From positions 1 through 64,000 of the forward strand of contig JANFNE010000082.1 of assembly GCA_024867545.1 (NCBI GenBank): a DNA stretch of 64,000 nt. Direction: 5' to 3'. This DNA comes from Phytopythium helicoides. Its lineage: Eukaryota > Oomycota > Peronosporomycetes > Pythiales > Pythiaceae. The notes under the pieces were generated by a model, which saw nothing but the letters and a program-made list of their open reading frames with translations, was not told where the DNA came from and did not search any database. Shown in pieces: positions 53,927 through 63,920 of the stretch; positions within the stretch are counted from its first letter, which is position 1, and the number at the start of each line of letters is the position of its first letter. The translations under genes were made by a program, and so were the position numbers.

Positions 53927-55358
53927 ATGGAGGCGTGGGTGTGGGCCTTCTACTACGTGCAGGGCGAGGACGGCGAGGAGCGCGCGCACCCAAATGCGTT
54001 CAAGGTGCCGCTGGCGAGCGGCGGCGCGGCGGGTGACGTGACGCTGGGCGACGTGCAGCGCCACCTGCCGCTGCCTGCGCGCGACTTCCACTTCCGCTTC
54101 CGGCTGAACGCCAAGGTGGGCGGGCGGCGGCAGCACCTTCTTCTGGCTCGACGTGAGCTCGCCGGCGCACAAGGTGCCGCTGGTCAACGGCCGCGTCATC
54201 TGCAAGCTGCTGCGCCTGGCGCGGCCGCCGCGCAAGGGGCTCGTCTTCCGCAGGAAGCCCGTGCTGCAGTGGGCGGCGGACAAGGCTGGAGCTGACGTGG
54301 CGTCCTCGGTGCAGCCGCTGGCGCGCCACAAGCACAAGCAGGCGCCGCCCGTGGCGTCGGGGGAGTCCTCGCCCTTCCACCGGTCCGCGTCGGCCCCGGG
54401 GTTTGACAACGGACGCCCCTCCAAGTACTCGGACGCAGAGCAGCAGCAGCACAAGCGCACGGGCAGCGGCAGCTCGGCGGGGAATGGCGGCAAGCGCAGC
54501 GGCGGCAGCGGTCCGCCGTCGAGGACTGGGTCGGGGTCCAAGATGGAGCAGACGGCGCCAGCAGAGAGCTTCGAAGACTTTTTGTCCGGCGGACAGTCGG
54601 CATCAGCGCAGCCGCAGGCTGCTAAACCAAAGCCAGACGTCAATCTCATGAGCGCGAGTGCATGGGGAGACGACCCGGCCCCCGCGACGCCCAAGAAGAG
54701 CGCCAACTCGTTCCTCGACTCGATGGATCCGCTGGCCCAGACGAACAACGCGGCGGCCGCATCGAGCCGAGCAGCAGCCTCCGCAACACCGACAGAGCAG
54801 CCCAAGTTCGAGGACGACGGCGGACAGACGGTCGGCCCCGTCACCATGGCCGAAATGAAGCAGTTCGCCAAGTCGACCTCGGACGGCTCCAACGTGTACA
54901 ACCCGAACCTCGTGGACAAATCCACAAAACCCGAGCACGTGCGCCGTGCCATGGAGGAGCGCGAGCGCCAGGTGCGTGCTGACGTAGAGAAGGCTCGCGA
55001 GGAACTCCGCCAGCGAGAAGAGGCTGTGCGCAACATGACTGCCATGAAGGAGAGCGCGAACGTGGTGCTCGGGCCGCAGCTCAAGGCGTGGGCAGAAGAT
55101 AATGGCCGCATCAAGAACATCCGAACGCTGCTGTCAACCATGCACCAGGTCATGTGGGAGGGCTCCAAATGGAACGAGGTCAACATGGGCAAGCTCATCA
55201 ACCCGACGGACGTCAAGAAGAACTACCGCAAGGCTATGATTGTGGTGCACCCGGACAAGAGTGGCGGACGCAACGCCGAGCAGCTGCTGATTGCCGAGCG
55301 CGTGTTCGCCGCGCTCAACTCGGCGTGGGACGAGTTTGTGAAAGCAAACCCATGCTAG
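53927..55358 (+). CDS. DIX-domain / auxilin-type J-domain fusion protein
   Basis: About 476 aa if one base is discounted. Residues 1-95 resemble a DIX domain: WVWAFYYVQGE, VTLGDVQRHLP, FHFRFRLNAK, FFWLDVSSP, KVPLVNGRVICKLLRL. Then come a basic, Ser/Gly-rich disordered region, acidic EDFL and SFLDSM motifs, a coiled coil (EERERQVRADVEKAREELRQ), and a C-terminal J domain of auxilin type with HPD (VVHPDKSGG) and ERVFAALNSAWDEF. DIX domains polymerise head-to-tail; auxilin J domains recruit Hsc70 to uncoat clathrin. The frame shifts by one within the G/C-rich run at 54116-54136 (GTGGGCGGGCGGCGGCAGC); no intron of valid length fits, so a surplus G (assembly error or mutation) is likeliest. Confidence 0.72.
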
Positions 55359-55579
55359 ACGAGCTGCGAGGTGGTAAGCCAGTGCCACTTTGAAGCGCTG
55401 GGTAGGCCTATCAAACGATATGATACTCCATTTTCACAATACACTTCTAATGTTTGCATGGATGAGGGGCTCAGCGCAACAGATAATTTTGCGGTCCTCG
55501 CATGGCGTGTTCATTGCGTAGTCGTTACGATCCAAACAGCAGCAACATGCCATCCTGTCGATGAATGCAAAGTGATGCC
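55359..55579. other. convergent intergenic region
   Basis: 221 bp between the stop codons of the DIX/J gene and the DUF3228-like gene; AT-rich, no features recognised. Confidence 0.5.
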
Positions 55580-56508
55580 TTACTGGACAATGGCGTGCTT
55601 CTTCCAGTACTCGACCGACTTGAGGTACGCCTCGCGGTCGATGGGCACACCCGAACCGCCCTCCTCCTTGCCGAGCGCATTCCGCATCATAGTGATGGGC
55701 TTCATAGGCAGCTCGTAGTCGACATCCTGCGCCTTGATGGACACAATGCCCCACGGCGCGTCCTCGTGGTCCTCGTTGGTCTTGCCCTTGGCAGCGTTCT
55801 CCTTGCGGATCTGGTCGCGGCTGTACAGGATGATGTCCAGGTACTCGGCCACGCGCGGGGTCACGCTGTGCGACGGGAACCAGCGCACGAGGCTGTCAAT
55901 TTGGGTGATGGTTAGTATGAGTCAAATCAAGTGTATGGCAGGGATGCACGAGTGCGGGACGTACACGGGCAGCTCGCCTGGCGCGCGGGCCTCGTAGTCC
56001 GAGAGAAGCAGGCGTGCGTTGGCCTGCGTGATAGGCACCAGGTTGTTGCGCGTGTCGGTGAAGTTCTTGACGAACAGGTGCTTGCAGAACGGCGCGTATC
56101 TGCGTATGCGTGGCATGGTCAGTGGCACGCTCCGGTCTCCATCATCTCCAAAAGCAGCGCGCGCACCCGTCGACGAGCTGCGTCTCCCCCGAGCTGAAGA
56201 TCTCGTTGATCTTCTTCTCGAACTCGTGCTTGTCGAAGCGAATCTGCGAGCCGAGGTACGCCTTGTCGTCGAACTGGCGGTAGCAGAAGGGGTCTACACG
56301 CTCTCCCATCAGCCCCAGCAGCTTCTCTACCTCTAGCAACAGCATTTCACTCACCCAGCACGATCTGGTGCGGCGGGTGCGCGGCCTCGGCCTCGGCCGT
56401 GGCGGCCGCCGCCTTCTCCTTCTTGCCGCCGAACATGCTGACGAGGCCGCGGGCTCCCAGGCGCTTGGAGGAAGTGGCAGCTGCGGGGCGCAGGCGCGCG
56501 AGGATCAT
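55580..56508 (-). CDS. DUF3228-like protein with probable mitochondrial presequence
   Basis: Four exons: 56508-56355, 56293-56167, 56099-55965, 55892-55580 (introns 61-73 nt), 242 aa. The spliced core includes DPFCYRQFDDKAYLGSQI, FDKHEFEKKINEIF, GYAPFCKHLFVKNFTDTRNN, ALLSDYEARAPGELP-type sequence, LVRWFPSHSVTPRVAEYLDI and a conserved C-terminus ending YWKKHAIVQ. This resembles the DUF3228 family, whose function is unknown. The N-terminus (MILARLRPA, Arg/Ser/Ala-rich, no acids) looks like a mitochondrial targeting peptide. The first intron is best taken as 61 nt (acceptor GTGTAG, branch CTGAT) rather than a 22-nt option. Confidence 0.62.
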
Positions 56509-57070
56509 GAGCGGCTGCTGGCCGAGCGGAGCGGGCGTTAGAGCGCGGCGGGGGCCGTCAGGGGCGAGGGCAGGAGCGGCGGCACCTGCTGCGGATCCGG
56601 GCTGCTTCGGGAATGGCCGCACAACGAGCGGCTACGGAGGGAACCTCTGGAAACCGATACGCGACGGGCTGAGCGGGTTTCGGAGGGTTTGGAGGTTCTG
56701 TTTAAGTTTAGTATTGAAGGGAGTGGGTATGGGCAGTGCTAAAGGGGTGAACTTAAGCAGGGAGGGAGACGAGCGCCGCGTCACGTGCGGAGCCGCTGTG
56801 AGCAAAAGATGACGCGGCGTGCTCGACGACCTCTCCTTGACGCAGTTGAAGTTGACTGACGTACGTCGCTTCAAGGGCTCCGATACTCGACGCGAGTCAT
56901 GCCCATCCTTTGCGGAATCAGGTGGCGCGATTTGAGGAGCAGTCATGGCTACATGCAATCGTGCGCGTTGCAATACGATGCAGTCGTGAGTCAGGAGAGC
57001 TGGAGGGAACTTGTCAGCCGGCATCATTATCTTTATCAAAACTGTACACTGTGGGGCCGGCGTGGGTCAG
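56509..57070. other. intergenic region
   Basis: About 560 bp upstream of the DUF3228-like gene and downstream of the K+ channel. It has GC-rich promoter-type DNA near 56510-56640. The antisense frames here have no support. Confidence 0.45.
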
Positions 57071-58631
57071 CTAGCTGGCCGGATCTGGCTTTGCATGCAG
57101 CGCAGCCTCCACCAGCTTTGTCAGCGCCGCGATCTGGGCTTGCTGCGCATGAAGCTGTGCCACCAGCTCTTGCTGCGATCATCCAAGCGTAAGTCATGGG
57201 GCGTGACATGAGTGCCAACGTGAAAGGGAAGACTTACCTGTGAAACGGCCATGGCGTCGAGCTTCTCCTGTAATACCGCTGTTGCACACGGTGAAAGATG
57301 GGCGAACCTCCGAGGTGACGGGGTCGGGGGAATTCTCGGCGACTCGAGGTGGTTGCCATGCTCGGTCTCATCGTCCATCATTGGGCCGATAAACGTCGGC
57401 GGCGCGCTCCCCACGGATCCGTGGAACGCCATGTTGAACGCTTCTTCGTCTTCTTCTCGCTGCTTCTCAAGCATCACCTCTATGAACCCGCTGCTCAAAA
57501 CAGCGCCTGGGATCGTGAAAAGGATGATCCCCCACAGAGCGAGCAGCGACGCGAATCCCCGACCGAGGTACGTCACGGGCACAATGTCGCCGTAGCCGAG
57601 CGACGTAATCGTCTCGACCGTCCACCACGCAGAAACGCCAATGCTGGAGAAAACATTTGGCTGCGCGTCGTGCTCCAGGAAGAAGATCATGATGGACGAC
57701 ATGAGCACGACAACCGCTGTCAGGTACGTGACGACCAGGAACTCCTCCTTCTTGCTTGTGAAGATCAGCCGGAGGTTGCGCATCGCGTTGTACGAGCGCT
57801 CAAGGCGGAAGAACGACAAAATGCGGAGCAGTCGGAGGCTGCGCAGCGACAGCGCCCCTTTGTACGTTCCCGACAGCGACTCCATCCTGCAGCGGCAGTT
57901 CGCAAATGTTAGAGTGCCAAGTCCACTATGGAGTGTCAGTGGAAGCCGCAGCACGCACTGGATGCATATCTCGAGGTAGAACGGTACGAGCGCGACCAGG
58001 TCGATGATGGACAGCGGTTTGATCATCCATTTGAGCCTGCATGCAGCAGGTCAAAGCGTCCATCATCAGCCGCCACCGCGCGCAGCTCGAGTAGAGTAGT
58101 ACCATAATCTGAACGCACCGCCCGAGGACCGCGCCGTGGTATCGCTCGTCCTCGACGCATGACCACAGACGCAGCATGTACTCGACCGAGAACACCCCAG
58201 TGGACGCGAGCAGGAAGACGTTGTACCAGTCCGTCTCGGGCTCTAAGGAGGGAGAGAGCACGCGTCCGTCAGCTCGCCCATGACGAGAGAAAACCCGCTG
58301 CGCGCCTGCACCAACCTGCATCGTCATCCGACCCCGCGCGCACGACGACCGAGGACTCGGAGATGGCGACGACGACGTTGAGCAGGATGAGCACGAGCAC
58401 GCAGAGCTCGAGCACGTAGGACGCGAACTGCAGCCCCGAGCCGTGCGCGATGCTCGAGCGGAAGCGCAGCACGGTCCACACATCCTGGCGCAGCGAGGCG
58501 CGCGTCCTGGATCTGCGACGCGCGCCACCCGACCCGCGGCCGGACACGGGCGTCAGCGAGCCGTAGGACGGCAGCGTGGAGCGCTCGTTGTACGAGCGCG
58601 CGCGCTGCGGCTTCCAGGCCGGCGGCTCCAT
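57071..58631 (-). CDS. six-TM voltage-gated potassium channel
   Basis: Five exons: 58631-58316, 58242-58119, 58036-57959, 57886-57238, 57172-57071; 422 aa with all phases consistent. Topology: Arg/Ser-rich N-terminus, S1 (YVLELCVLVLILLNVVVAIS), S2 (WYNVFLLASTGVFSVEYMLR), S3 (LSIIDLVALVPFYLEI), S4 (LRSLRLLRILSFFRLER), S5 (YLTAVVVLMSSIMIFFL), pore with filter TSLGYGD, S6 (LLALWGIILFTIPGAVLSSG). The C-terminal tail ends in a coiled coil (QELVAQLHAQQAQIAALTKL) likely used for tetramer assembly. No T1 or cyclic-nucleotide-binding domain. The last exon is supported by a 65-nt intron with GTAAGT. Unlike the channel at 12145, it has a single unit. Confidence 0.85.
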
Positions 58632-59125
58632 GGAGGCGGCGGCTTTTTCGGCAGTGGGTCGAAGAGCTACTTACATGGCAAGCACCAAGCACGGCGGCGG
58701 TTTCGCGCAAAGACGCGGCGCCTCAGTATAGTGAAATCGAGTCAACGAGCGGGATCTTGGGCGGGCGGGAGAAAGCCGCACTGGCTCGTCTGACGACCGC
58801 GCGGTTTGATTGGCGGGGAGGTATCTTTTTTTGAGGGGTTTGGGCCAATGAAGGAGGGAGGAAGGGAAGCCGTGGACGCGATTGGACGATAGTCGCGCGG
58901 AGCCCTTCCGACCTGGTTTGTCGACCTGGTTTTTTTTTCTTCTTCTTCTTGTTCCGGCGCCATGACAGCTCCATCACTTTGCTACTTGACCAGTCCAACC
59001 TTCCTGCAGCATCACGTGTGAGATGGAAGAGGCGAAGTTCACTGCTAGCAACACAACAGCATCTTGAGAAATGAAATGGCAAAAGCCTTTCCCATCGAGT
59101 GTTGGAAGTCCCTTTGCCAACGTCC
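58632..59125. other. intergenic region
   Basis: About 490 bp; the first part should be the promoter of the K+ channel (minus strand). A T/C-rich run at 58929-58951 (TTTTTTTTTCTTCTTCTTCTT) is a simple repeat. No gene recognised. Confidence 0.4.
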
Positions 59126-59404
59126 ATGGTTCTTGCTGAGCTCAGAAGGTGGATGGAGACTCCGTCCGCGTCATTGCAGCATTCTCTGCTCGTGTCAGTC
59201 CTTGGGCACGCTGCCATGGATCTGGGCGTGTCCCTGCATGAGCAGTTGCGTGAATACCTGACGAGGTATGCTATTGTGCTTCGCACCGAAGCTCCCGAGC
59301 AGCTGCTCGCAGACGAAGACCGAGCGATTGGACTCCAATTTGGATTCCAAGCCGACTGTGCATTTACAAAGGCTAACGCCTTGCGTTTTGTCTGCGCGGG
59401 GTAG
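59126..59404 (+). CDS. possible helical protein or exon, unknown function
   Basis: An open frame from ATG 59126 gives 92 aa with an amphipathic helical look (MVLAELRRWMETPSASLQHS, DLGVSLHEQLREYLTRYAIV, EQLLADEDRAIGL). No domain recognised. The opposite strand is also open over a longer stretch (59544-58723), so strand is uncertain. It may be an exon of a larger gene or a relic. Confidence 0.25.
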   Translation: MVLAELRRWMETPSASLQHSLLVSVLGHAAMDLGVSLHEQLREYLTRYAIVLRTEAPEQLLADEDRAIGLQFGFQADCAFTKANALRFVCAG

Positions 59405-60387
59405 TACGACACCAAGCGATACCGTGTGGTTGGTTTTCGATCAGCAATCCCTCCTTCCGAGCGTGTGACGATCACGCGGAAGTAGAACTCGTTCAGGTTG
59501 TGGAGCGCAAACAAGTTCATGTCATCACTGCAAGCGCAGTACATACAAATGTGGAGCTCTTATACTCTTTTTATCGCCACAGAGACTGCCATTAATCACA
59601 TCACTCCTTGCTCTCTTCATTGTTACGTTGTCGAGTGGAAAGCCGTCACGCACTCGCACACCTGGCGATCTCTCGAGGGCGAAGATACCTTCCATGGCGC
59701 TAGTAGCGTCTCAACGCCCCTAACTGAGTTGGATAGCGTGGATAGATCGAGATGATGGCCTAGTCAATACTCACTCAACGAACTCATACGTGGATGATGA
59801 TCCATTTGCGAGGAAGAGGTGATGGTGGTGTGGTAACTTGCCACAGATTTGGGATTTCTGAGCTCAAGCCTCCCTTTACACTCTTCAAAGCTCAAACTCT
59901 ACTGTAGCAAATTGATTGCATGCGCTGTCCTACTGCTTAGGCCGCCACCTTCTTCCCTTTAAGTGTTGGGCAGAGGTACAGTATCAGCATTCAGACATTG
60001 GTGCCTGTCCTTTGCTGGCAAATCTAGGCTGTGCTGCACCGTATGCTCTGTCAGAAACATGAAAGCTTGATAGCGTGGTATCGACAATGGTCCGCAGTCT
60101 GCGGGCTGTGGACGGGTAGCAAATCTTCTGCTCATCATGAGATTTGTAGGATCTCTGCGAGTCTGTCATAAACGTGGTGATCGATGCTGGCAACCACCAT
60201 TTCATGCCTACGGCTGCTTTTCAATCTTGGGCTCTACGAACACCAACAACCACTTCTCTGCAATGATCGGGTGTGCACCGGCACACACAAGAGCGAGCAT
60301 GGTACATACAGCTCCGAGTGCGTCCGACCCGCTCACTTCTCATTCTCCTTCGTCCTCAACAAGTAGCCAACCAGCCTCCCCTTCACC
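59405..60387. other. intergenic region upstream of member 9
   Basis: About 980 bp. It contains the family-associated element at 60030-60150 and family promoter sequence (CTCACTTCTCATTCTCCTTC, CAACAAGTAGCC) just before 60388. No gene supported elsewhere. Confidence 0.45.
60030..60150 (+). repeat. family-associated upstream element, copy 6
   Basis: TATGCTCTGTCAGAAACATG, AAAGCTTGATAGCGTGGTAT, then GCAAATCTTCTGCTCATCAT and GAGATTTGTAGG. It lies 240-360 bp upstream of the ATG at 60388. Confidence 0.6.
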
Positions 60388-61119
60388 ATGAAGACTTGCG
60401 CCTCTATCCTCCTCACGGCATCTGCGCTCTTCGGTTGCGCTTCCTCGGCGAGCTTGGTCGAGATGCGCGTCCAGTACTCGGATGCGTTCGTCAACGTTGG
60501 CAATCTCAACATCTTTGGCGCCACGTGGGAGAAGATCTACGCGACCGACGGCAACGACAAGGGCGCCATCAACGACGACACCTACTCGACCTACTCCAGC
60601 ACTTGCAAGGCCGCAGAGGAACCGGAAGCAGACTTGAATGTGCGCATGGAGATGAACGGCGCGTGGGGTGCTAACGATGAGGCCGGTATCACATCGGAAC
60701 AGATGCGAGACGCCATCGTGCAGACTGCGTGGGCGGCGTTCAACGAGCTCGCTATTGCAAAGCGCTACGACGTGTACAGCAACTGTCGCGGCTTCACGTG
60801 GCAGGAATCTGTTTCGTACACGGCAGATGCAGCATGCGGGCCCAAGAGCTCTGTCGCGTGTCCGGATTCGTGTGAGAGTGGAATGCTGCAGTGCATCGAC
60901 CACACCTATGGTCTCTATCTCCCCTCGACTCTTCGTGTCAGCGCATACCTCGACGACGAGCTGCTCGCGGACGATATCACGTTTACGCTCAGCACCACCG
61001 CTGCTGAAGGGTTTGATGATGGTTGCGGTATCGTCGGTACAATCGCGGAGAACCTCGCCGGCTTCATCCCCGTGGTTGGTTCTCTGTTCGCGGCGGGTAT
61101 CAGTTTCGAGTGCAGCTAG
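60388..61119 (+). CDS. secreted eight-cysteine family protein, member 9
   Basis: Intact 243-aa ORF with signal peptide (MKTCASILLTASALFGCASS, two extra Cys within the signal), LVEMRVQYSDAFVNVGNLNI, ATWEKIYATDGNDKGAINDD, EMNGAWGANDEAGITSEQMR, CPDSCESGMLQC, AYLDDELLADDITFTLST and PVVGSLFAAGISFECS. The mature eight-cysteine pattern is complete. A minus-strand frame of 294 codons overlaps it but only mirrors its composition. Confidence 0.85.
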   Translation: MKTCASILLTASALFGCASSASLVEMRVQYSDAFVNVGNLNIFGATWEKIYATDGNDKGAINDDTYSTYSSTCKAAEEPEADLNVRMEMNGAWGANDEAGITSEQMRDAIVQTAWAAFNELAIAKRYDVYSNCRGFTWQESVSYTADAACGPKSSVACPDSCESGMLQCIDHTYGLYLPSTLRVSAYLDDELLADDITFTLSTTAAEGFDDGCGIVGTIAENLAGFIPVVGSLFAAGISFECS

Positions 61120-62212
61120 AAGTCTTCTCTGGTGTCCGCAAATCAAATCGTGATGAGAAGCTTCGTAGCTCAGTAGTGTGGTAATGAACCAAATGTAGTG
61201 GATGTCATCGTGAACTTCGTCCAATCTGCATGCTCTACTCGTCAGTGAAGGTCCTGGTCCGATGCAAGGAGGCTCCGAATGTCACTTGCAACACTGCAAT
61301 AGCGTGAGCCACTGTAGGTACTTGGGTAAGAAAAGCAGCGTGGCGCGTGGCTACGTTTGTAACTACAAGTATTCGACCTTCAGCCAGCATAGATCGAACT
61401 GTATGTAGTTCATAGCGAGGATAGCGCGGTACCAGAGATTCCCGTCAGCGTTATGGCATACGTCACTGCATAAGTGCCGTTGGTACCAGCTCGTGGGAAC
61501 GCCATGCAGACCCATGGGCTGGAGCGAGTCCTCTCGCAAGCTGGTGATTGTCGTAGATGATTTTTTTTCCTTGGCCTGGCCCATTGCTACCAAGAAGATG
61601 CAAGCACCAAGATAGTCGCCTGAACAGCCCTCATTATTGAGTACAGTCTCCAGTATGGGAATGAAAGCTCAAACCCACTAGTTCCTAGGGTAGACTAAGC
61701 ATTCAGGTCTTCGGTGACCACTAGCACATGCTTCAGAGAGTGGACACACGCTCGACTACGAATATGCATCGTTTGTACGAGGGCAGGAACGAGTACATGC
61801 ATCCGCATTGCAAAGTCTACTATGAGGACAACGATATGGCTGTAGCGCGATCCTAAGCTCAACTACATAGGATCCTAAATCAATCCGGGGTGCGAAGTAC
61901 GAGGAAGAAGCAACTCGCCCAGGGTAAACAACTTGACCCCAATTCTACGTTAGGTTTGAATTGGCGACGAGTCGTCACATTAGTTACGAAAGGAACTTAT
62001 CAGTGTGGCTTAGGACCTCCCCGCGTTGTTCTTGTCATTGACAACCACAAAGTATCGTGTGGAGATTCTTCGACGTCAATCAAAACAGACACCGTGTTCA
62101 AACTCAATAATACTGACATCTATACGCAAGAAGTAGCGCCGGAGCATCCGTACAGCCATTGAGTTCCTTGGGTCACTGATAATCTCCTCCCCATGGACAC
62201 CAGTGACCAAGC
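61120..62212. other. convergent intergenic region
   Basis: About 1.1 kb between two tail-to-tail family members. A 90-codon plus frame at 61890-62162 (LGLNWRRVVTLVTKGTYQCG and following) is open but without recognisable homology. Nothing else was seen. Confidence 0.4.
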
Positions 62213-62947
62213 CTAGGAGCACTCGTATTTGATACCCGCCGCAAACAAAGAACCAACCACAGGGATAAACCCGGCGAGGTTAGCAGCGATTGTACCTTCG
62301 ATGCCACAGCCGTCATCGGTGCTATCGGTCGCGGTACTAGTGAGGGTGAAGGTGATGGAGTCCGCGAGCAGCACGTCGTCGAGATATGCGCTGACGCGAA
62401 GTGTCGAGGGAAGATACGTGCCAGTGGTGTGGTTCATGCACTGCACCATTTCGCTGTCGCAAGTGTCCGACGGGCAGGCGGTCTGGCCGTCATGGGGGCC
62501 GCACACAGCATACGACTCATACGGCGAAGCTTCGTTCCACGTGAATCCGGCGCAGTTGTAGTAGATGTCGTACTGCTTCGCAGCAATGAGCTGCTGGTAA
62601 GTCGCCCATGCTGATTGCACTATGGCATCTCGCATCTGGTACTCGTTGATGCCAGTCTCCGTGTTGGCTCCCCACGCGCCGTTCATTTCCACACGCACAG
62701 ACAAGTCGGTGTCTGTATCAGTGTACGACCTGCAGGCGTTCGAGTCGGTCGCGTAAGTGTCATCGGTGATGACTCCTTGCTCATTACCGTCGGTCGCGTA
62801 GATCTTCTGCCACGTCACTGCGAAGGTGTCGAGAGTGCCGACATTGATGAGCGCGTCGGAGTACTCGGCGTGCATTTGGACCAAGCTGGCCGAGGAAGCG
62901 TAGCTGAGGAGTGCGGACACGGCGAGGATGGAGGCAATGGTCTTCAT
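62213..62947 (-). CDS. secreted eight-cysteine family protein, member 10
   Basis: Intact 244-aa ORF with signal peptide (MKTIASILAVSALLSYASSA), LVQMHAEYSDALINVGTLDT, TWQKIYATDGNEQGVITDD, VRVEMNGAWGANTETGINEY, CPSDTCDSEMVQCMNHT, AYLDDVLLADSITFTLTS and PVVGSLFAAGIKYECS. All eight mature cysteines are present. It is closest in wording to members 3 and 4 (the DTDTDLSVR and CPSD-TC block), so two subfamilies can be told apart. The frame is open well upstream of the ATG but that part is promoter DNA. Confidence 0.85.
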   Translation of the reverse strand: MKTIASILAVSALLSYASSASLVQMHAEYSDALINVGTLDTFAVTWQKIYATDGNEQGVITDDTYATDSNACRSYTDTDTDLSVRVEMNGAWGANTETGINEYQMRDAIVQSAWATYQQLIAAKQYDIYYNCAGFTWNEASPYESYAVCGPHDGQTACPSDTCDSEMVQCMNHTTGTYLPSTLRVSAYLDDVLLADSITFTLTSTATDSTDDGCGIEGTIAANLAGFIPVVGSLFAAGIKYECS

Positions 62948-63229
62948 GGTAGGAGAGGATGGGTGGCCGGCTCGGGGCTGTGTTGAGGACGCCGAAGAAT
63001 GAGAAGTGAGTGGTTTGAACTCACTAGAAATTGATTGTGTGAAGTACGTGCTCGTCGCACTCGCGAGATTCCCAATGATCTGCTCCCGATCTTTCCAGTC
63101 GGATATTATCTTCCTTGTTGCAATAGACACTACCATACAGCAAGGAATGAAAACAGCCGTGGACATGAAATGATCGCTGCCAACACTTCGTGGCGAACTT
63201 CGCCTCATGTAGCGGATAGGACACAAGGT

Positions 63230-63370
63230 CAGAGTAATCATGAGATTTGCACCAAGTACAACTGAGTCGGGCGGTGGTAAATCGGCCTGACTGTATCGCC
63301 CTTCACGCAGCCACGCTATCATGGTCCCATGTTTCTGACAGGGCATCTGGGAGCACAAGATTTGTGCGCC
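63230..63370 (-). repeat. family-associated upstream element, copy 7
   Basis: ATCATGAGATTTGCACCA, CTTCACGCAGCCACGCTATC, CATGTTTCTGACAGGGCATC and GGGAGCACAAGATTTGTGC; 285-420 bp upstream of the minus-strand ATG at 62947. Confidence 0.65.
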
Positions 63371-63784
63371 GCTGGTCAGGGTTACAATAATGCGTGCGTT
63401 CTGATCTAGCAGTCGTGGGTGTCTGCACTCCGGTCAGTTGGTACCGAACACGCTACCACTTCTTGCAATCTGAGATCAACACCACTGATGCATTTCGAAC
63501 CGATATCGACAGCTTTCGTGAATCTTTGAGCCCTCTCTGCAAATAGTAAACATTGTACAATGTCATGGTTGTGTATGCTTTTCTGTATCAGATACGAGCC
63601 CCGTTCACCCCAGATGTTCACATTCGATTGCTTGGCTGATGTTGGGTGGAATTCGCGGCGGTCTTGCGAATGCTACGGTTGCCGCTTGACAACCGAATTC
63701 TGCATAATTCTAGTTGGATGGCTATGTAGCAACGAGTGAAAAACAGCTGTCGGCACAAAATGATAGCTGCCATCTTGTTTCGGA

Positions 63785-63920
63785 CAGAGCACTGGGTAAA
63801 GCTGATCACGAGATTTGCTCGGCTCAATTGTGCTCGGGTTTACAGTTAACCGGGCATCGCACCTCACATAGACACGCTATCGTGCTCCCATATTTCTGGG
63901 AGCACAAGGTTTGCACGGTT
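63785..63920 (-). repeat. family-associated upstream element, copy 8 (orphan)
   Basis: GATCACGAGATTTGCTC, ACATAGACACGCTATCGTGC, TCCCATATTTCTGGGAGCAC and AAGGTTTGCACGG. No family gene lies at the expected distance; the next one downstream already has copy 7. It shows the element can exist without its gene. Confidence 0.55.

Noticed and set aside
56294..56354. 22-nt intron (GTGAGT...GCTAG) in the DUF3228-like gene
   Set aside because: A 61-nt intron from the same donor with a CTGAT branch and GTGTAG acceptor keeps frame and joins conserved sequence directly.
58723..59544. 273-codon minus-strand frame near the K+ channel
   Set aside because: Low-complexity Lys run, no domain; the opposite strand has an equally plausible short frame, so neither is called with confidence.
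60340..61224. 294-codon minus-strand frame over family member 9
   Set aside because: It overlaps a member whose plus-strand protein is strongly conserved; the antisense frame is not conserved in other members.
16382..62947. RXLR or Crinkler effector identity for the secreted family
   Set aside because: No RXLR-dEER or LFLAK motif follows the signal peptide in any member, and the disulfide pattern argues for an extracellular protein.
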